This document shows positions 20,253 to 30,787 of a stretch of DNA of 64,000 bases, piece after piece. The notes beneath the pieces were generated by a model. That model was given only the letters and a program-made list of their open reading frames with translations. It was not told where the DNA came from and made no database searches. Origin of the DNA: an uncultured Polaribacter sp. GTDB lineage: Bacteria; Bacteroidota; Bacteroidia; Flavobacteriales; Flavobacteriaceae. The position numbers and the translations under genes were made by a program. The stretch's first letter is position 1, and every line of letters begins with the position of its first letter. Location of the stretch: the NCBI RefSeq assembly GCF_947497695.1, contig NZ_CANMHM010000002.1, positions 62,001 through 126,000 on the forward strand, in the 5' to 3' direction.

Positions 20253-20951
20253 CTATTTTGTTGTAAAATTCCAAATTTGACCAATACTAGCCCCTCCTTT
20301 ATTATCTTTTACTACAATTTTAAAATAATATTTTGTAGCCATTGATAAACCTGTAACACTATATGAAGTTTCTGTTTGGTTCTCAGAGATTTTTGTTACT
20401 GGGTTTTCATTACTATCCATATACACATCAAATAACAGTGCATCTCCATCAATATCTGAGGCTGACCAACTTAAAGTTGTACTTGTTCCATCAACTTGAG
20501 CTTCTATAGCTGGTGCTATTAAAGTTGGTGCAAAAGGCACATGATTAGAAACGCCCTCACCTTCTGTTAAAAATTGCATTACTGGAGAATAAGCACTTTC
20601 TTTATTTGTACTATCTACTGCTTTAATTCGCCAATAATACGCTTTCCCTGTTTCTAAAGTAATCAATTTTGATTCAGAAAAACTACTCTCGCTAAATGTA
20701 ATTGGTAAAAAAGAACTACTCTCTGAGACTTCAATTATATAATTTATTCTATTACCTTCTGCATCTGAAGATGCAACCCATTGAAATACTACATTATTAT
20801 CAGTACAAATCTCATTTCCTAATGGAAATATTTGATTAGGTATTGTTGGTGCTGTATTTTCATCTATTTGCACACTAGATGATTCATCTTTACTGCTACA
20901 AGAAGTCACCATTAATCCTATTGCTATTAAATATAAATATACTTTTTTCAT
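20253..20951 (-). CDS. Small lipoprotein with two fibronectin-III-like domains
   Basis: A 232-residue lipoprotein (VTSC, Cys18). After a short Ser/Glu-rich linker there are two FN3-like domains (~35-130 and ~138-232), with 'VFQWVASSDAEGNRINYIIEVSES' (split) and 'TLSWSASDIDGDALLFDVYMD' (split), each ending 'YYWRIKAVDS' or 'YYFKIVVKD'. No catalytic motif is visible. The start lies one base after the stop of the upstream propeller lyase, so expression is tightly coupled. It may be a surface glycan-binding or scaffold lipoprotein; this is inference from size, anchoring and position. Confidence 0.75.
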   Translation of the reverse strand: MKKVYLYLIAIGLMVTSCSSKDESSSVQIDENTAPTIPNQIFPLGNEICTDNNVVFQWVASSDAEGNRINYIIEVSESSSFLPITFSESSFSESKLITLETGKAYYWRIKAVDSTNKESAYSPVMQFLTEGEGVSNHVPFAPTLIAPAIEAQVDGTSTTLSWSASDIDGDALLFDVYMDSNENPVTKISENQTETSYSVTGLSMATKYYFKIVVKDNKGGASIGQIWNFTTK

Positions 20952-20952
20952 C

Positions 20953-23136
20953 TTATTTCTTTATTAACTTTATAAATACAGGCACTTTTGAATTCATTTT
21001 TACAAAATAAATTCCATTAGGATTCTCTCTTATATCTAATTGTACTTTTCCTTCATTTACTGGGTATGTTTTAGAAACTAATAAGCGTGATTGAATGTTG
21101 TAAATTTCTAAATTTATGAATTGTATTTCATTTGGAATAAAAAGTTCAAACAATCCGTTTGATGGATTAGGATAAGCTTTAATATCTTCTAATAAACTAA
21201 TCGTTTTAAGCATTTCTCCCTGACAAGCTTCTTTACTCTTAATTTGAATATTGTCTCCATCATTCACATCAATAGAAAAATTAGACTGGTTTGTTTGTAA
21301 TACTTTTTCTCCATTTTTTAACACTGTATAAGGTGCAGTCCCTGAAGATACAGATACCTCTGCAGAACGTTTGCTAACATTTATTTTTGCAGCTAATGTT
21401 TCTGATGCTGATATAGCTACTTTAGAACAACTAGTGTAGTTTTGACCTACAACAGCTACACAAATATTATAGATACCTGGTGTTAAATCTTCTATTGTTT
21501 TCTTTTGATTAAAAGTATACTCAACTTCATTTACTGTGGCAACATAATTACTATCTGCTGCTGCACTAATTATTAACTTACCATTATTATTATCTACACA
21601 TGTTTCACCAACAGCTTGAATTGTAATATTATTTGGCAATGTAGGGTCTGTTGCTGGGATATCTAAATCGATAATTTTTAAATATAATGGTAATGCATTA
21701 CCAGAACCTTTTTCCATTAAATAGTAATACAATTTACCTTGTTCTATATATATTTGCCCATGATCAAAAGTTTTACCTGAGGTTTCTTCATAAACTCTCG
21801 TAAAATTATTAGTACCTCCTTTAGCCTTTTCAACAAATACGCGTCCAGTATTTGTTAGACCTATAATAAATACATCTTTACCAGCTGTATAAATAGCTTC
21901 TGCTCCTGCAAAATCTTCTGATGTAATAAAATCGGTTGCTCCAGCAGGCTTATATGTATGTAAGTTTTTCGTAACCTTAAATTGATTATCTCTAACTCGG
22001 CTTATAATATGCACATCTTCATTTTCAGTTACAGTCCAGTCAAATCCTGCTACGATACTTATAGAACTTGTATTTGTACCTTGAACATAATCTCCAGGTT
22101 CCATAACTTTTATCTTATCTGCGTCAAAAAGAGGCACTGAAAAAGGTTCTCCTTTATGATTTTTCCAACCTGTTGCACCACTTTGATCATCAGAATATGC
22201 ATAATACACACCATTTTGGTATTGGTACTTATCATTATTATTTGCAGATCTTCTTTGAAAACCAATTCTTATTTTTCCGTTTTCATATTTAATATCTCCA
22301 TATAAACCCCAATTATGAGTTATTCCTGATTGATTCCTTGCATTTAAGACATTGAAATCTGTAAAATCACTCCAATTACTAGAGTTTGCATTATATTTTG
22401 TAAATTTATAAGCACCATTATTATTACCACCTTCTCTCATATACATTAATAATTCTCCATCATCATTTAAAAAGAATTTAGGGTAGGTTAATGCAATAAA
22501 TTCCGACTGAGCAGCAGCTCCTGGCATTCTTAAATGCTTATAACTTTCATTACTGTTTTTCACAAATTTATCTAGAGTAAATTCATCATCTGGTAATGAA
22601 GCTGTATTTTTAACAGAATATGAATATCTAAAATAATCATTAGATAAAGTTCCATTAGAAGGTCTTGATGCACTGTAAGCATGCATATCGTATAACAAAT
22701 GTATAGATCCGTCTAAAGGGCTTATACCTACAGCTATTGTATTATGAGATTCTCCTAACCACCATCTGTTTTGAAAACCAGTATGCCTGTGTGGAAATTC
22801 TATTGTAGCCATAGTACCAGTTATTGTATTGTAACGAGTTAGCATTACATGTCTATCCAACTTTCCACCTCTGTACCAAGTCATAAAAACATAATTTCCA
22901 AATGTTTTTATACAATCTCCATGAGCAGAAATACTACGACCAAAAACAAAATCATAAGCATTTGCATTCCCATTATCAGAAGACTCTCTATCATTAGATC
23001 TACTAACACCATTAAAATGCAACCCTAAATCACTAATTTTAACTTCTTTTTCTAAAGTAACTTGAGCAGTTGTTGAAAAGTTAAAAAAAATTAAAAATAA
23101 CATACTACTAAAATATACAATCTGTTTTTTATTCAT
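20953..23136 (-). CDS. Beta-propeller ulvan lyase (PL24/PL25 type), T9SS-secreted
   Basis: A 727-residue secreted lyase. After the signal peptide the propeller (~28-500) shows 'SAHGDCIKTFGNYVFMTWYRGG' (split), 'GESHNTIAVGISPLDGSIHLL' (split), 'YDMHAY', 'LTYPKFFLNDDGELLMYMREG' (split; Tyr and Arg 16 apart), the full set of presumed catalytic residues. Residues ~510-645 are a beta-rich region typical of SprB-like/adhesion repeats ('VGETCVDNNNGKLIISAAADS' split), and the protein ends with a T9SS sorting domain ('AYPNPSNGLFELFIPNE'). It lacks the trefoil-like domain of its paralogues. Second gene after the PL28 at 23206, 69 bases apart. Confidence 0.87.
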   Translation of the reverse strand: MNKKQIVYFSSMLFLIFFNFSTTAQVTLEKEVKISDLGLHFNGVSRSNDRESSDNGNANAYDFVFGRSISAHGDCIKTFGNYVFMTWYRGGKLDRHVMLTRYNTITGTMATIEFPHRHTGFQNRWWLGESHNTIAVGISPLDGSIHLLYDMHAYSASRPSNGTLSNDYFRYSYSVKNTASLPDDEFTLDKFVKNSNESYKHLRMPGAAAQSEFIALTYPKFFLNDDGELLMYMREGGNNNGAYKFTKYNANSSNWSDFTDFNVLNARNQSGITHNWGLYGDIKYENGKIRIGFQRRSANNNDKYQYQNGVYYAYSDDQSGATGWKNHKGEPFSVPLFDADKIKVMEPGDYVQGTNTSSISIVAGFDWTVTENEDVHIISRVRDNQFKVTKNLHTYKPAGATDFITSEDFAGAEAIYTAGKDVFIIGLTNTGRVFVEKAKGGTNNFTRVYEETSGKTFDHGQIYIEQGKLYYYLMEKGSGNALPLYLKIIDLDIPATDPTLPNNITIQAVGETCVDNNNGKLIISAAADSNYVATVNEVEYTFNQKKTIEDLTPGIYNICVAVVGQNYTSCSKVAISASETLAAKINVSKRSAEVSVSSGTAPYTVLKNGEKVLQTNQSNFSIDVNDGDNIQIKSKEACQGEMLKTISLLEDIKAYPNPSNGLFELFIPNEIQFINLEIYNIQSRLLVSKTYPVNEGKVQLDIRENPNGIYFVKMNSKVPVFIKLIKK

Positions 23137-23205
23137 TTCTATTATTTTTTATCTGTATTGCATTGACATTTAATTAATGATTATTTAAACTAAAAGATTA
23201 ATATT

Positions 23206-25200
23206 TTAATTTATAATCAATTTATTGTAATATACTTTTTGGTTTTTATCTGTAACTTTAATTAAGTAAACTCCTGTTTGAAATCTATTTGTATTTGCTA
23301 TTTCTATGTTTTTATTCACATCAAATTTTTGATACACTTTTTCACCTAATATATTATAAATAATTACAGTAGCATTCTCAATATTATTTAATTGTATCTT
23401 AAAGTTACTATTTGCAGGATTAGGATATGTTTTTATAGAAGATAAAACTAATTGATTCTCTTCTAAACTTAAAGATTGACTTGTTGGTATCGCTTCCCAT
23501 TGACTTCTTGCATCTGTCTCATCTGCAGCAATATTAGTAACACTACCATTTTCTTCATGGTATAAAAATTTACCATTATTTCTTGCCTCAATTCTAAAAA
23601 CATTTTCTGTTCCTGTTTCATGTATTGTCCAGACTTTATCAGTATCAGAGGCAGGAGCTCCTTTTGTTGTACTTACTACCTCTCCTGTTCCTTTAGCACG
23701 TAAAATACCTAAAGATTCACTATCTATATTGAAATATTCTCCAGATTTCACAAAAGTCCAATGTGTATTTTGTGCGTCTCCTGAATCTGTCATGGTTACT
23801 GGTGTAGCACTTGAACCAGCGTCTCTAAGGAATTTTCCTGTAGCTACATTTCTCAACCTAACAATATCATCAGATGGTTCAGCAATATTATTGTCTACAA
23901 CCTCTGCTTTTTGATATGTTGTATTTGCCCATCTAAATTGAGCTCTACCTTCTCTTACTCTGTAAGCACCATATCTAATACCAGACTCTAAACCTCTATC
24001 TGGTTCAGGGATATTATAATTAAAAGCCTCACCACCAATTATAGCATCACAATAGTGTACTTTTTTTGTTGCATCATTTGGATCTACTCTGAAACCCACC
24101 TCTAACTCAAAATCAACTTCCTCATTTTTATTTACTCTCTTTAAGAACACTACTTCTCTACCACTTCCTTCTCCTCCTCGTTCTAAAATACGTTCAGCAT
24201 AAATATCAAAAGCTACTTGCTTACTTGCATTAATGCCATCTCCATAAACAGGATGAGCTCTATATAAAAGAATTGCAGGATCATTAGAACCGCCTCCTCC
24301 AGAGTGTTTTCCTTTTGCCTGTGCTAAATAACTTCCACTTGAACTAAAAGAACCTGTATCTCCTACTTCAAGTATTCTAAAAGTTCCTGTAAATTTTGCG
24401 AAACTACCTACTCCAGTTTCACCTGATCTTGGTAAAGAACGTTCTATTCTAGGTTGTAAACTAGCTCCATCCCAATGATTAGAACCAGCAGTAATGTTAT
24501 AAACACCCCAAGTTTTTCCATTAACTTCACTTTCTGAATAATCTGAATAACAACTTCTATCATCTGCAGTACCAACATTAACAGAACTAGTAATATCTAC
24601 ATTTCTTGTACTATTGTTTTGAAATTCTCCTGAAGATGGACAATTAAGATCTGTACTTGTATCTTCATCAATAGCTATCATAACTGGAGTTTGTATGTAA
24701 GGAATAAGTTTCCAATTACTTCTATCATCTGTATCAGAGACTACAGAATGAGTAACAGTTCCATTTGTTTCATGATACATAAATCTCCCTGTTGTTCTTG
24801 ACCCAAATCTATAGGTATCATTAGTTTCATTATGATATATTGTCCAAGTTTTATCAGTATCAGAAGCAGGAGAAGATTTAGTTGTACTCACCACTACATA
24901 AGGACCTCCTGGACCTCCAGCACCAGGTGAGCGTAATATACCTAAGGTTTCACTATCAATATTATAAAAATCCCCACTTTGTACAAATTTAAAATGTGTA
25001 TTTGCTGGCTCTCCTGAATCCGTCATTGTAACAGCTGCTGCACTTGTACCTGCATCTGTTAAAAATTTACTTGTTGCAACATTTTGCAATCTAAAAACAC
25101 CATCTGAAGGTGGAGTGTTTTGTGCTGATACAAAAAGTGTGCACAACGTAAAACTGAATAGCAATATGTATTTAAAAGTATTTTTTTTCAAAATTATCAT
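23206..25200 (-). CDS. PL28-type ulvan lyase flanked by two trefoil-like domains, T9SS-secreted
   Basis: A 664-residue secreted lyase with an unusual sandwich layout: signal peptide (to ~26), trefoil-like domain A (~33-165, '[15 protein letters not shown]'), PL28 catalytic domain (~178-420, '[11 protein letters not shown]', '[11 protein letters not shown]', '[22 protein letters not shown]'), trefoil-like domain B (~440-570, '[15 protein letters not shown]') and a T9SS sorting domain. The two flanking domains are clearly similar to each other, so one is a duplicate. Flanking binding domains would raise affinity for polymeric ulvan (inference). First gene of a four-gene operon (25200 down to 16935). 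Confidence 0.88.
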   Translation of the reverse strand: MIILKKNTFKYILLFSFTLCTLFVSAQNTPPSDGVFRLQNVATSKFLTDAGTSAAAVTMTDSGEPANTHFKFVQSGDFYNIDSETLGILRSPGAGGPGGPYVVVSTTKSSPASDTDKTWTIYHNETNDTYRFGSRTTGRFMYHETNGTVTHSVVSDTDDRSNWKLIPYIQTPVMIAIDEDTSTDLNCPSSGEFQNNSTRNVDITSSVNVGTADDRSCYSDYSESEVNGKTWGVYNITAGSNHWDGASLQPRIERSLPRSGETGVGSFAKFTGTFRILEVGDTGSFSSSGSYLAQAKGKHSGGGGSNDPAILLYRAHPVYGDGINASKQVAFDIYAERILERGGEGSGREVVFLKRVNKNEEVDFELEVGFRVDPNDATKKVHYCDAIIGGEAFNYNIPEPDRGLESGIRYGAYRVREGRAQFRWANTTYQKAEVVDNNIAEPSDDIVRLRNVATGKFLRDAGSSATPVTMTDSGDAQNTHWTFVKSGEYFNIDSESLGILRAKGTGEVVSTTKGAPASDTDKVWTIHETGTENVFRIEARNNGKFLYHEENGSVTNIAADETDARSQWEAIPTSQSLSLEENQLVLSSIKTYPNPANSNFKIQLNNIENATVIIYNILGEKVYQKFDVNKNIEIANTNRFQTGVYLIKVTDKNQKVYYNKLIIN

Positions 25201-25220
25201 AGGTATAGTAAATTAAAAAA

Positions 25221-25265
25221 TAAAATTAGGTTATGTTTTGAGCTAAAGTGTCCTGAACTGTCCTG
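25221..25265 (-). promoter_or_regulatory. Activator repeat plus -7 box, promoter of the 25200-16935 operon
   Basis: Gene sense: CAGGA-N5-CAGGA, 22 bases, TAATTTTA, ending 20 bases before the PL28 start codon. Both half-sites are perfect. Confidence 0.82.
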
Positions 25266-25293
25266 AAACTATACTATTTTAACATCTCTTTAA

Positions 25294-28200
25294 TTATAAA
25301 CTCATTTTTAGTTTTACAGGCCCAATTAAACCAGCTTTTTCTAACTCAGTTTCATTGTTTTTTGGGCGAGCTGTTGTCCAAGTTTTTTTAGCACCTTTTG
25401 GTCTTTTGTTATCAAAGATTAGTTGATTTCTCCAAGTATTGGTAACTTTTATTTCTAGGTTGTTATTTCCTTTTTGAATTACATTTGTAATATCAAACAC
25501 AAAAGGAGGTGCCCATTTTACACCCACTTTTTTTCCATTACACCATACTTCTGCAATATTTGCAACTTCACCTAAATCTAAAATAGTTGTATTACCTGTT
25601 TCTTTTACTTCTATGGATTTTGAATACGTTGTAGTTCCTGAATAATGATTTACAGCTTTATTTTCTAGTGCTGTTAGCGATTTTAATGCATCAATTTGAA
25701 TGGATTCTGGTGTATCCCAACCTTTATCAAAAGATAATTTCCAGTTATTTTGAAGCGATTTTTCTTTGATAGAAATTGTTTTTTTTATTTCTTTTTCATT
25801 TTGATGAAATACATATTCACCAGAAACTGATGCTATAAATTCATCTTTTTTCCAAGAAACTTTTGGATTTTTATTTGTTTTATGAATTTGATACCAACCT
25901 GTTTTGGCATCTAAAATAGTTTCATCATTCAACGTAATTTTTGATGCCATTGGTTTTGTATCACTTTTAGAAAATACAATAATTTTACTTCCATTTGAAG
26001 GTAATGATAAAACAACATTTGTTCTATTAGTTGATGATTTCCAAATTTTTGCATCTTGTTGATTTCCTGTAAAGGCATCCCAAATTTGTGGAGACATCTC
26101 ATTCATTCTAAAACTTAAAGAAACATCCACAGGAAAATCGTCTTTAGACGCTACAAAATAAATATGCGCATCTTTGGTTTCTCTATGAATCCAATTAATA
26201 TCTAGTTTTTCTGGCACAATTACATCTTTTGCAATTTTTTCTTCTTGTAAAACTTCTTCTAATGTTTTACCCCAATATACTTTTCCTTTTCCCACTTGTT
26301 TTGAGCCACTTTTAGAATTCCCCCATAACTCTTCTGCAATAGATTTTAATTCTTTTAAATCATTTTTATTATCCATTAAACTTGGAGAATCTTTGGGTTT
26401 ATCGCCTAAAACAACAGCACCATTTAATACCAATTCTTTTATTTTTTTTAGGGTTGATAACAACATACTTTCTGAATCTCTCAAAGTAATAATTCTGTAA
26501 TCTCCTCCCTTTTCAACGTGAATTTTCCCATCTTTAATACTTATTTTTTCTTGTAAAATTTCTTCGTTTAAATAATCAAATCTGTATCCTTTTGGAAAAA
26601 AATCTAAATCAAAAGGTGGTCTATCAAAATGATCTCCATAATATCTTAACACATCTGCTACATATTCGCCTTGTTGTAAAACATATTGATTTCTAGACAA
26701 ATACTCAATCCATTCTGGCATATATTTCCACCAAGTTTGTTGTCTTACCAAAGGAAAACCGATATTTCCTCCAAAACTAGAACCTGGAGAAACATCTGTT
26801 TGAGGTGTATGAGAAAAGGTGTGAAATACTAAATGATTTACTCCCTTTGCAAAGTTATAATCAATTAAATATTTAACAGAAAAAGGGTGTTCATTCCATT
26901 TTACCCCCACTTGTGTACAGGCTTCTGCAGCTAATTTTGGTTTGTTATATAAATGTACTGCAGATGCTGCATTGTAAATTGGTTTTGCATATTCATTTTG
27001 TGCAGATGGTGATTTTGGATACCAAAACTCGGTCATAGGAATATCACTCACTCCATAATAACGCATTGGATCTACGGGTAAAACTTCTCCTCCTGCACCT
27101 TCTGTATATACATCTGCTCCCATTTCGTGTGCAACTGTTGCAAAATGTTTAAAGAAATTATCGATAAAGACATCATCCATTGTTTGACGTAGATCTCGTA
27201 GAAACTTGCTTGTTGTTTCTGCATCATCAACAATAAAACCCATTGTAGCTGGCAAGTATTTTTTCATACTGTAGCCTCTTCGATTTTTAAATTCTTTAAA
27301 CAAATCTTCAGAGTTCATTGTCCAAGTTGGTACATGACTTTCCCAACTATCAATTAACAAACCTTGTAATTTTCCGTCTCCAATAGGACCTCCAGGTTTT
27401 ATTAAATTACCAATCATTCCGTTTTTTAGATGATTTTCTATGGCAATTTTATCTAATTTACTAGATTCCCAACCTGTAGCTTCTGGAACAGCAGGTTTGT
27501 TGGTTAATCTCATATTGATATGTCCAAAACGAACAATCGTCCAATTTCCTTGAGGAACATTCCAAGTCAATTTTCCATCCTCAGCTAACTTATCAGTAAG
27601 ATTTATAATTTTATCAGAATTAATAATTGTGTTTTCAGAATACTCATTTTTTACGTCTTTTTCTAATCGTCTTAAAACTTTTGCTGCTTTTGCTTCGTGA
27701 TTATGTAGTTTTGGTTTCGCACTTAATCTTATAAATTCTGGGGCAATAGCATGGGTTCCTAAAAAAGTGAATTTAAATTCGTTTGAAGTAGTTTCTGGGA
27801 TAGCTAGTGTTAAGTGTTTGCGTCTATCATTCCAGTTTCCATCTGGTAAATTTAAGGTGGTAATTTCTGTAAATCTTCCCTTAATAAATGCTTCCACTTT
27901 AATAGTAACATCCATTTTTGGATATTGAAAATTCAAAATTAAATGACGTAATTGTGGAAAAACAATAGAACGTAAGGTTATTTTTTCATCAAACGTAGTT
28001 TTTACCCAAGTTTGTTGCTTGTTATTTACAGAAATTCCTTGTTTTCTGTATGTTTTTAAAGGTTGATCTAATTGTGTAGTTTTTCTTGTTACAATCAATT
28101 TAGAAGCTGGATTAAAAATAGCTTTCCAAGGAACTAATGTATTATTAGTTTCTATTTTAGACGGATTAAAAGGTTCTAAATTCGCTCCTTTTGGAGTTGG

Positions 28201-28752
28201 AAAAGCAACTATTTGTACATCTTTATAATTGTAATCTGGTGTATGGTATAAAGAATCAATTTTTAAAATTTCCTGAAATTGTTTGTTTCCAGAAATATGA
28301 TAGGTTGTTTCTACTAATTCTCTTTGTGCTTCTTCTACAGGCACCCAAGGCCCACCTGTCATAGACCAACCAGGGCAATTTTGCATCGTAAACTTTAAAC
28401 CCAAACGTTTGCATTCTTCTGATGCAAAACGAATCATATCTTCCCATTCTGGAGATAAAATTTTAATGGGTTTTACGTTTGGAAATGCTCTACCTGCTTT
28501 GTTAAATAAATGAATTCCTTGTAAACCAGCATCTTTTATGGCTTGTAAATCTAATTTTAAACCTTCTTTACTAATGTTATTTCCATTTAAATGAAACCAA
28601 GTTTCTGGATGGTATTCTTTTGAAGGTGCTTTGAAATTCTTTGATAATTCTTTAAGAGATTTCTGAGATTTAACACCTAAAAAATCTTGGTTTTTATTTT
28701 GACAACTTAAGACTAAGTGTATAGATAATATTAGTAAAAATTTGCGAATCAT
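25294..28752 (-). CDS. GH106 alpha-L-rhamnosidase, lipoprotein
   Basis: A 1152-residue GH106 alpha-L-rhamnosidase. I choose the ATG at 28752 rather than the in-frame ATG at 28782: the shorter form gives an ideal lipoprotein signal (MIRKFLLILSIHLVLSC, Cys17), and the -7 promoter box (28772-28779) lies inside the longer reading frame. GH106 signatures: 'WFHLNGNNISKEGLKLDLQAI' (split) and 'NCPGWSMTGGPW'. The C-terminal jelly roll has 'EVWCNGKKVGVKWAPPFVF' and 'VTNTWRNQLIF'. It is only distantly similar to the GH106 at 1302, so different linkage specificity is plausible. Single-gene unit, facing away from the plus-strand PL28. Confidence 0.92.
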   Translation of the reverse strand: MIRKFLLILSIHLVLSCQNKNQDFLGVKSQKSLKELSKNFKAPSKEYHPETWFHLNGNNISKEGLKLDLQAIKDAGLQGIHLFNKAGRAFPNVKPIKILSPEWEDMIRFASEECKRLGLKFTMQNCPGWSMTGGPWVPVEEAQRELVETTYHISGNKQFQEILKIDSLYHTPDYNYKDVQIVAFPTPKGANLEPFNPSKIETNNTLVPWKAIFNPASKLIVTRKTTQLDQPLKTYRKQGISVNNKQQTWVKTTFDEKITLRSIVFPQLRHLILNFQYPKMDVTIKVEAFIKGRFTEITTLNLPDGNWNDRRKHLTLAIPETTSNEFKFTFLGTHAIAPEFIRLSAKPKLHNHEAKAAKVLRRLEKDVKNEYSENTIINSDKIINLTDKLAEDGKLTWNVPQGNWTIVRFGHINMRLTNKPAVPEATGWESSKLDKIAIENHLKNGMIGNLIKPGGPIGDGKLQGLLIDSWESHVPTWTMNSEDLFKEFKNRRGYSMKKYLPATMGFIVDDAETTSKFLRDLRQTMDDVFIDNFFKHFATVAHEMGADVYTEGAGGEVLPVDPMRYYGVSDIPMTEFWYPKSPSAQNEYAKPIYNAASAVHLYNKPKLAAEACTQVGVKWNEHPFSVKYLIDYNFAKGVNHLVFHTFSHTPQTDVSPGSSFGGNIGFPLVRQQTWWKYMPEWIEYLSRNQYVLQQGEYVADVLRYYGDHFDRPPFDLDFFPKGYRFDYLNEEILQEKISIKDGKIHVEKGGDYRIITLRDSESMLLSTLKKIKELVLNGAVVLGDKPKDSPSLMDNKNDLKELKSIAEELWGNSKSGSKQVGKGKVYWGKTLEEVLQEEKIAKDVIVPEKLDINWIHRETKDAHIYFVASKDDFPVDVSLSFRMNEMSPQIWDAFTGNQQDAKIWKSSTNRTNVVLSLPSNGSKIIVFSKSDTKPMASKITLNDETILDAKTGWYQIHKTNKNPKVSWKKDEFIASVSGEYVFHQNEKEIKKTISIKEKSLQNNWKLSFDKGWDTPESIQIDALKSLTALENKAVNHYSGTTTYSKSIEVKETGNTTILDLGEVANIAEVWCNGKKVGVKWAPPFVFDITNVIQKGNNNLEIKVTNTWRNQLIFDNKRPKGAKKTWTTARPKNNETELEKAGLIGPVKLKMSL

Positions 28753-28771
28753 TATAAATAGTTTGTAAAAG

Positions 28772-28816
28772 TGAAAATACAATTACTTTAGATTATTTCT
28801 GTCCTGTAGCGTCACG
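28772..28816 (-). promoter_or_regulatory. Activator repeat plus -7 box, promoter of the 25294 GH106
   Basis: Gene sense: CGTGA-N5-CAGGA, 22 bases, TATTTTCA. The distal half-site is degenerate, while the proximal one and the spacing are exact. The -7 box ends 19 bases before the ATG at 28752. Confidence 0.75.
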
Positions 28817-28916
28817 ATAGAAATACTAACAATTCTATTAATAATCTATAATTTTTTTTTAATTATTACTAGATTAATGAATAATAGATTATTTATTAAC
28901 AATAGGTCTTTTATAT

Positions 28917-28961
28917 CAGTACAGTTCAGGATGGTTTTAGTAAAGCTTCTCTCTATTTTTG
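28917..28961 (+). promoter_or_regulatory. Activator repeat plus consensus -7 box facing the plus-strand PL28
   Basis: CAGTA-N5-CAGGA, 22 bases, TATTTTTG. The -7 box is a perfect TAnnTTTG. It is the only member of the set on the plus strand and points at the only real complete plus-strand gene, ~440 bases away. Confidence 0.75.
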
Positions 28962-29401
28962 ACAAAACATAACATTAAACATTTTTAATAAAAGTTTTAT
29001 AAACAAATCAATATAAAGACTTTTTTTTATAATTGGTTTTATCTAATAAAATTTTCTTAATTAAAAGAGTAATAAAACATCAAAATTTAAGTTTTATTAA
29101 TAATACTCAGAAAAAAATGTAAGTTGTTTTTAATTGAAACGACATTTATATTATAGTATAAGAATCGATTTTTAAACTTGCTTAGAAATAGTTTTTAGAA
29201 TGAAATACTTTTGAAAATTTTCACTTTGTATGTAGTAATAAAATCGACATTTCTCTGATAGAAAACACTAAATATATTTAAAAGTAAAATACAATATTAT
29301 ATACATAATTTAACAAAATTGAGATTTAAAAAAAACTAATTTTACAATAATTAAGATAGCCTAAAAAAACAAATACATAAATAATTAAATTATTCAAAAA
29401 C

Positions 29402-30349
29402 ATGATAAAATCAAATTTTTTCCACCAAATAAAATCAATCATTTCATTAGTTATTCTTGTAGCATTTATTTCTTGCTCATCAGAAGAAAACAACTTATCT
29501 GAAGACGATATTATATTTAAAGACGATGAAGTAGTTGTAAAAGATCCTGAACCAGAACCAGATCCTGTAATAGTTGCAGAAGATGAAGATACTGGAACTT
29601 ATACTACATGTAATGATGACGGTGCTAATACAACTAGAACCTCAAGCGATTTGTCAAATGCCGTTAATATAGGAACTATTGACGATAGAAGTTGTTATGC
29701 TAATTACAAAGAAAGTGTTATTGATGGAATTACTTGGGGAATATACAATATAACTGATGGTTCTAATAATCAAGATGCTGCAAACACCTTACAACCAAGA
29801 ATAGAACGCTCATTACCTATAGCAAATCCTAATGTAGGTTCATTCGTAAAATTTACAGGAGACTTTAGAATATTAGAGGTAGGAGACACAGGCTCTTTTG
29901 GTTCTAGTGGAAGTTACATAGCACAGGCTAAAGGCCAACATACTGGAGGAGGAGGTTCTAATGATCCTGCTATTTGTTTATATAGAGCACATCCTATTTA
30001 TGGTACAGGTATTAATTCAGACAAACAAGTGGCGTTTGATATTTATGCAGAACGTATCTTAGAACGTGGTGGATCAGGAAGTGGTAGAGAAGTTGTTTTA
30101 TTAAAACGAGTAAATAAAAACGAGATAACTTCTTTTGTGATGGAGGTTGGTTTTAAAGTAGATCCAAACGATGCTACAAAAAAAATACACTACTGTAATG
30201 CAATAATTGGTAGTGAAGCTTTTAATTGGAATATTCCTGAACCTGATAGAGGAACACAATCAAAAATTAGATATGGCGCATATCGTGTTAGAGGAGGTAG
30301 AGCACAAATTAGATGGGCAAATACAACACACGAAAGAGTGAACAAATAA
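29402..30349 (+). CDS. PL28-type ulvan lyase, surface lipoprotein
   Basis: A 315-residue PL28 lyase, the only complete rightward gene. It has a lipoprotein signal (FISC, Cys25) followed by an acidic SSEENN stretch and an Asp/Glu/Pro linker (to ~60), then one PL28 domain with '[11 protein letters not shown]', 'LQPRIERSL' and '[22 protein letters not shown]' (split). It has no T9SS domain or trefoil-like domain, so it is membrane-anchored where its paralogues are secreted. The motif that reads QAKGKH in the three paralogues is QAKGQH here, next to a presumed catalytic Lys. Its promoter is of the shared class but far upstream; a strong terminator follows. Confidence 0.88.
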   Translation: MIKSNFFHQIKSIISLVILVAFISCSSEENNLSEDDIIFKDDEVVVKDPEPEPDPVIVAEDEDTGTYTTCNDDGANTTRTSSDLSNAVNIGTIDDRSCYANYKESVIDGITWGIYNITDGSNNQDAANTLQPRIERSLPIANPNVGSFVKFTGDFRILEVGDTGSFGSSGSYIAQAKGQHTGGGGSNDPAICLYRAHPIYGTGINSDKQVAFDIYAERILERGGSGSGREVVLLKRVNKNEITSFVMEVGFKVDPNDATKKIHYCNAIIGSEAFNWNIPEPDRGTQSKIRYGAYRVRGGRAQIRWANTTHERVNK

Positions 30350-30430
30350 AATATCTTCAATTTTTATTAGGGAATATATTTTTAATGATTAAATGAATAT
30401 AAGTTTCCCTTTAAATCTTAAGATACATTA

Positions 30431-30474
30431 AAAAAGGGTAAGAAAAATTATAATTTTTCTTACCCTTTTTTTTT
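30431..30474 (+). terminator. Rho-independent terminator of the plus-strand PL28
   Basis: A perfect 20+20 base palindrome centred at 30450/30451 with GGGTAAG/CTTACCC in the stem and a T-run on the plus strand. Because it is symmetrical with A/T flanks it could also stop leftward transcription from 36636. Confidence 0.88.
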
Positions 30475-30538
30475 ATCATTACCCAGTTTTATATGTTTTT
30501 AATAAGAGTTAATTCCTTAAAACAGTATTTTTTTAACT

Positions 30539-30764
<226 letters not shown>

Positions 30765-30787
<23 letters not shown>

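Larger units (their letters stand above)
28753..29401 (+). other. Divergent intergenic region between GH106 and plus-strand PL28
   Basis: About 650 very AT-rich bases with two back-to-back promoters of the same class: one for the minus-strand GH106 (28772-28816) and one pointing right (28917-28961). From 28962 to 29401 I see no reading frame, hairpin or repeat I can support; if the right-hand promoter serves the PL28 gene, this is a leader of ~440 bases. Confidence 0.6.

Noticed and set aside
28962..29401. Small RNA or riboswitch in the long leader
   Set aside because: No stable hairpin, conserved-looking block or terminator could be seen; only AT-rich sequence.
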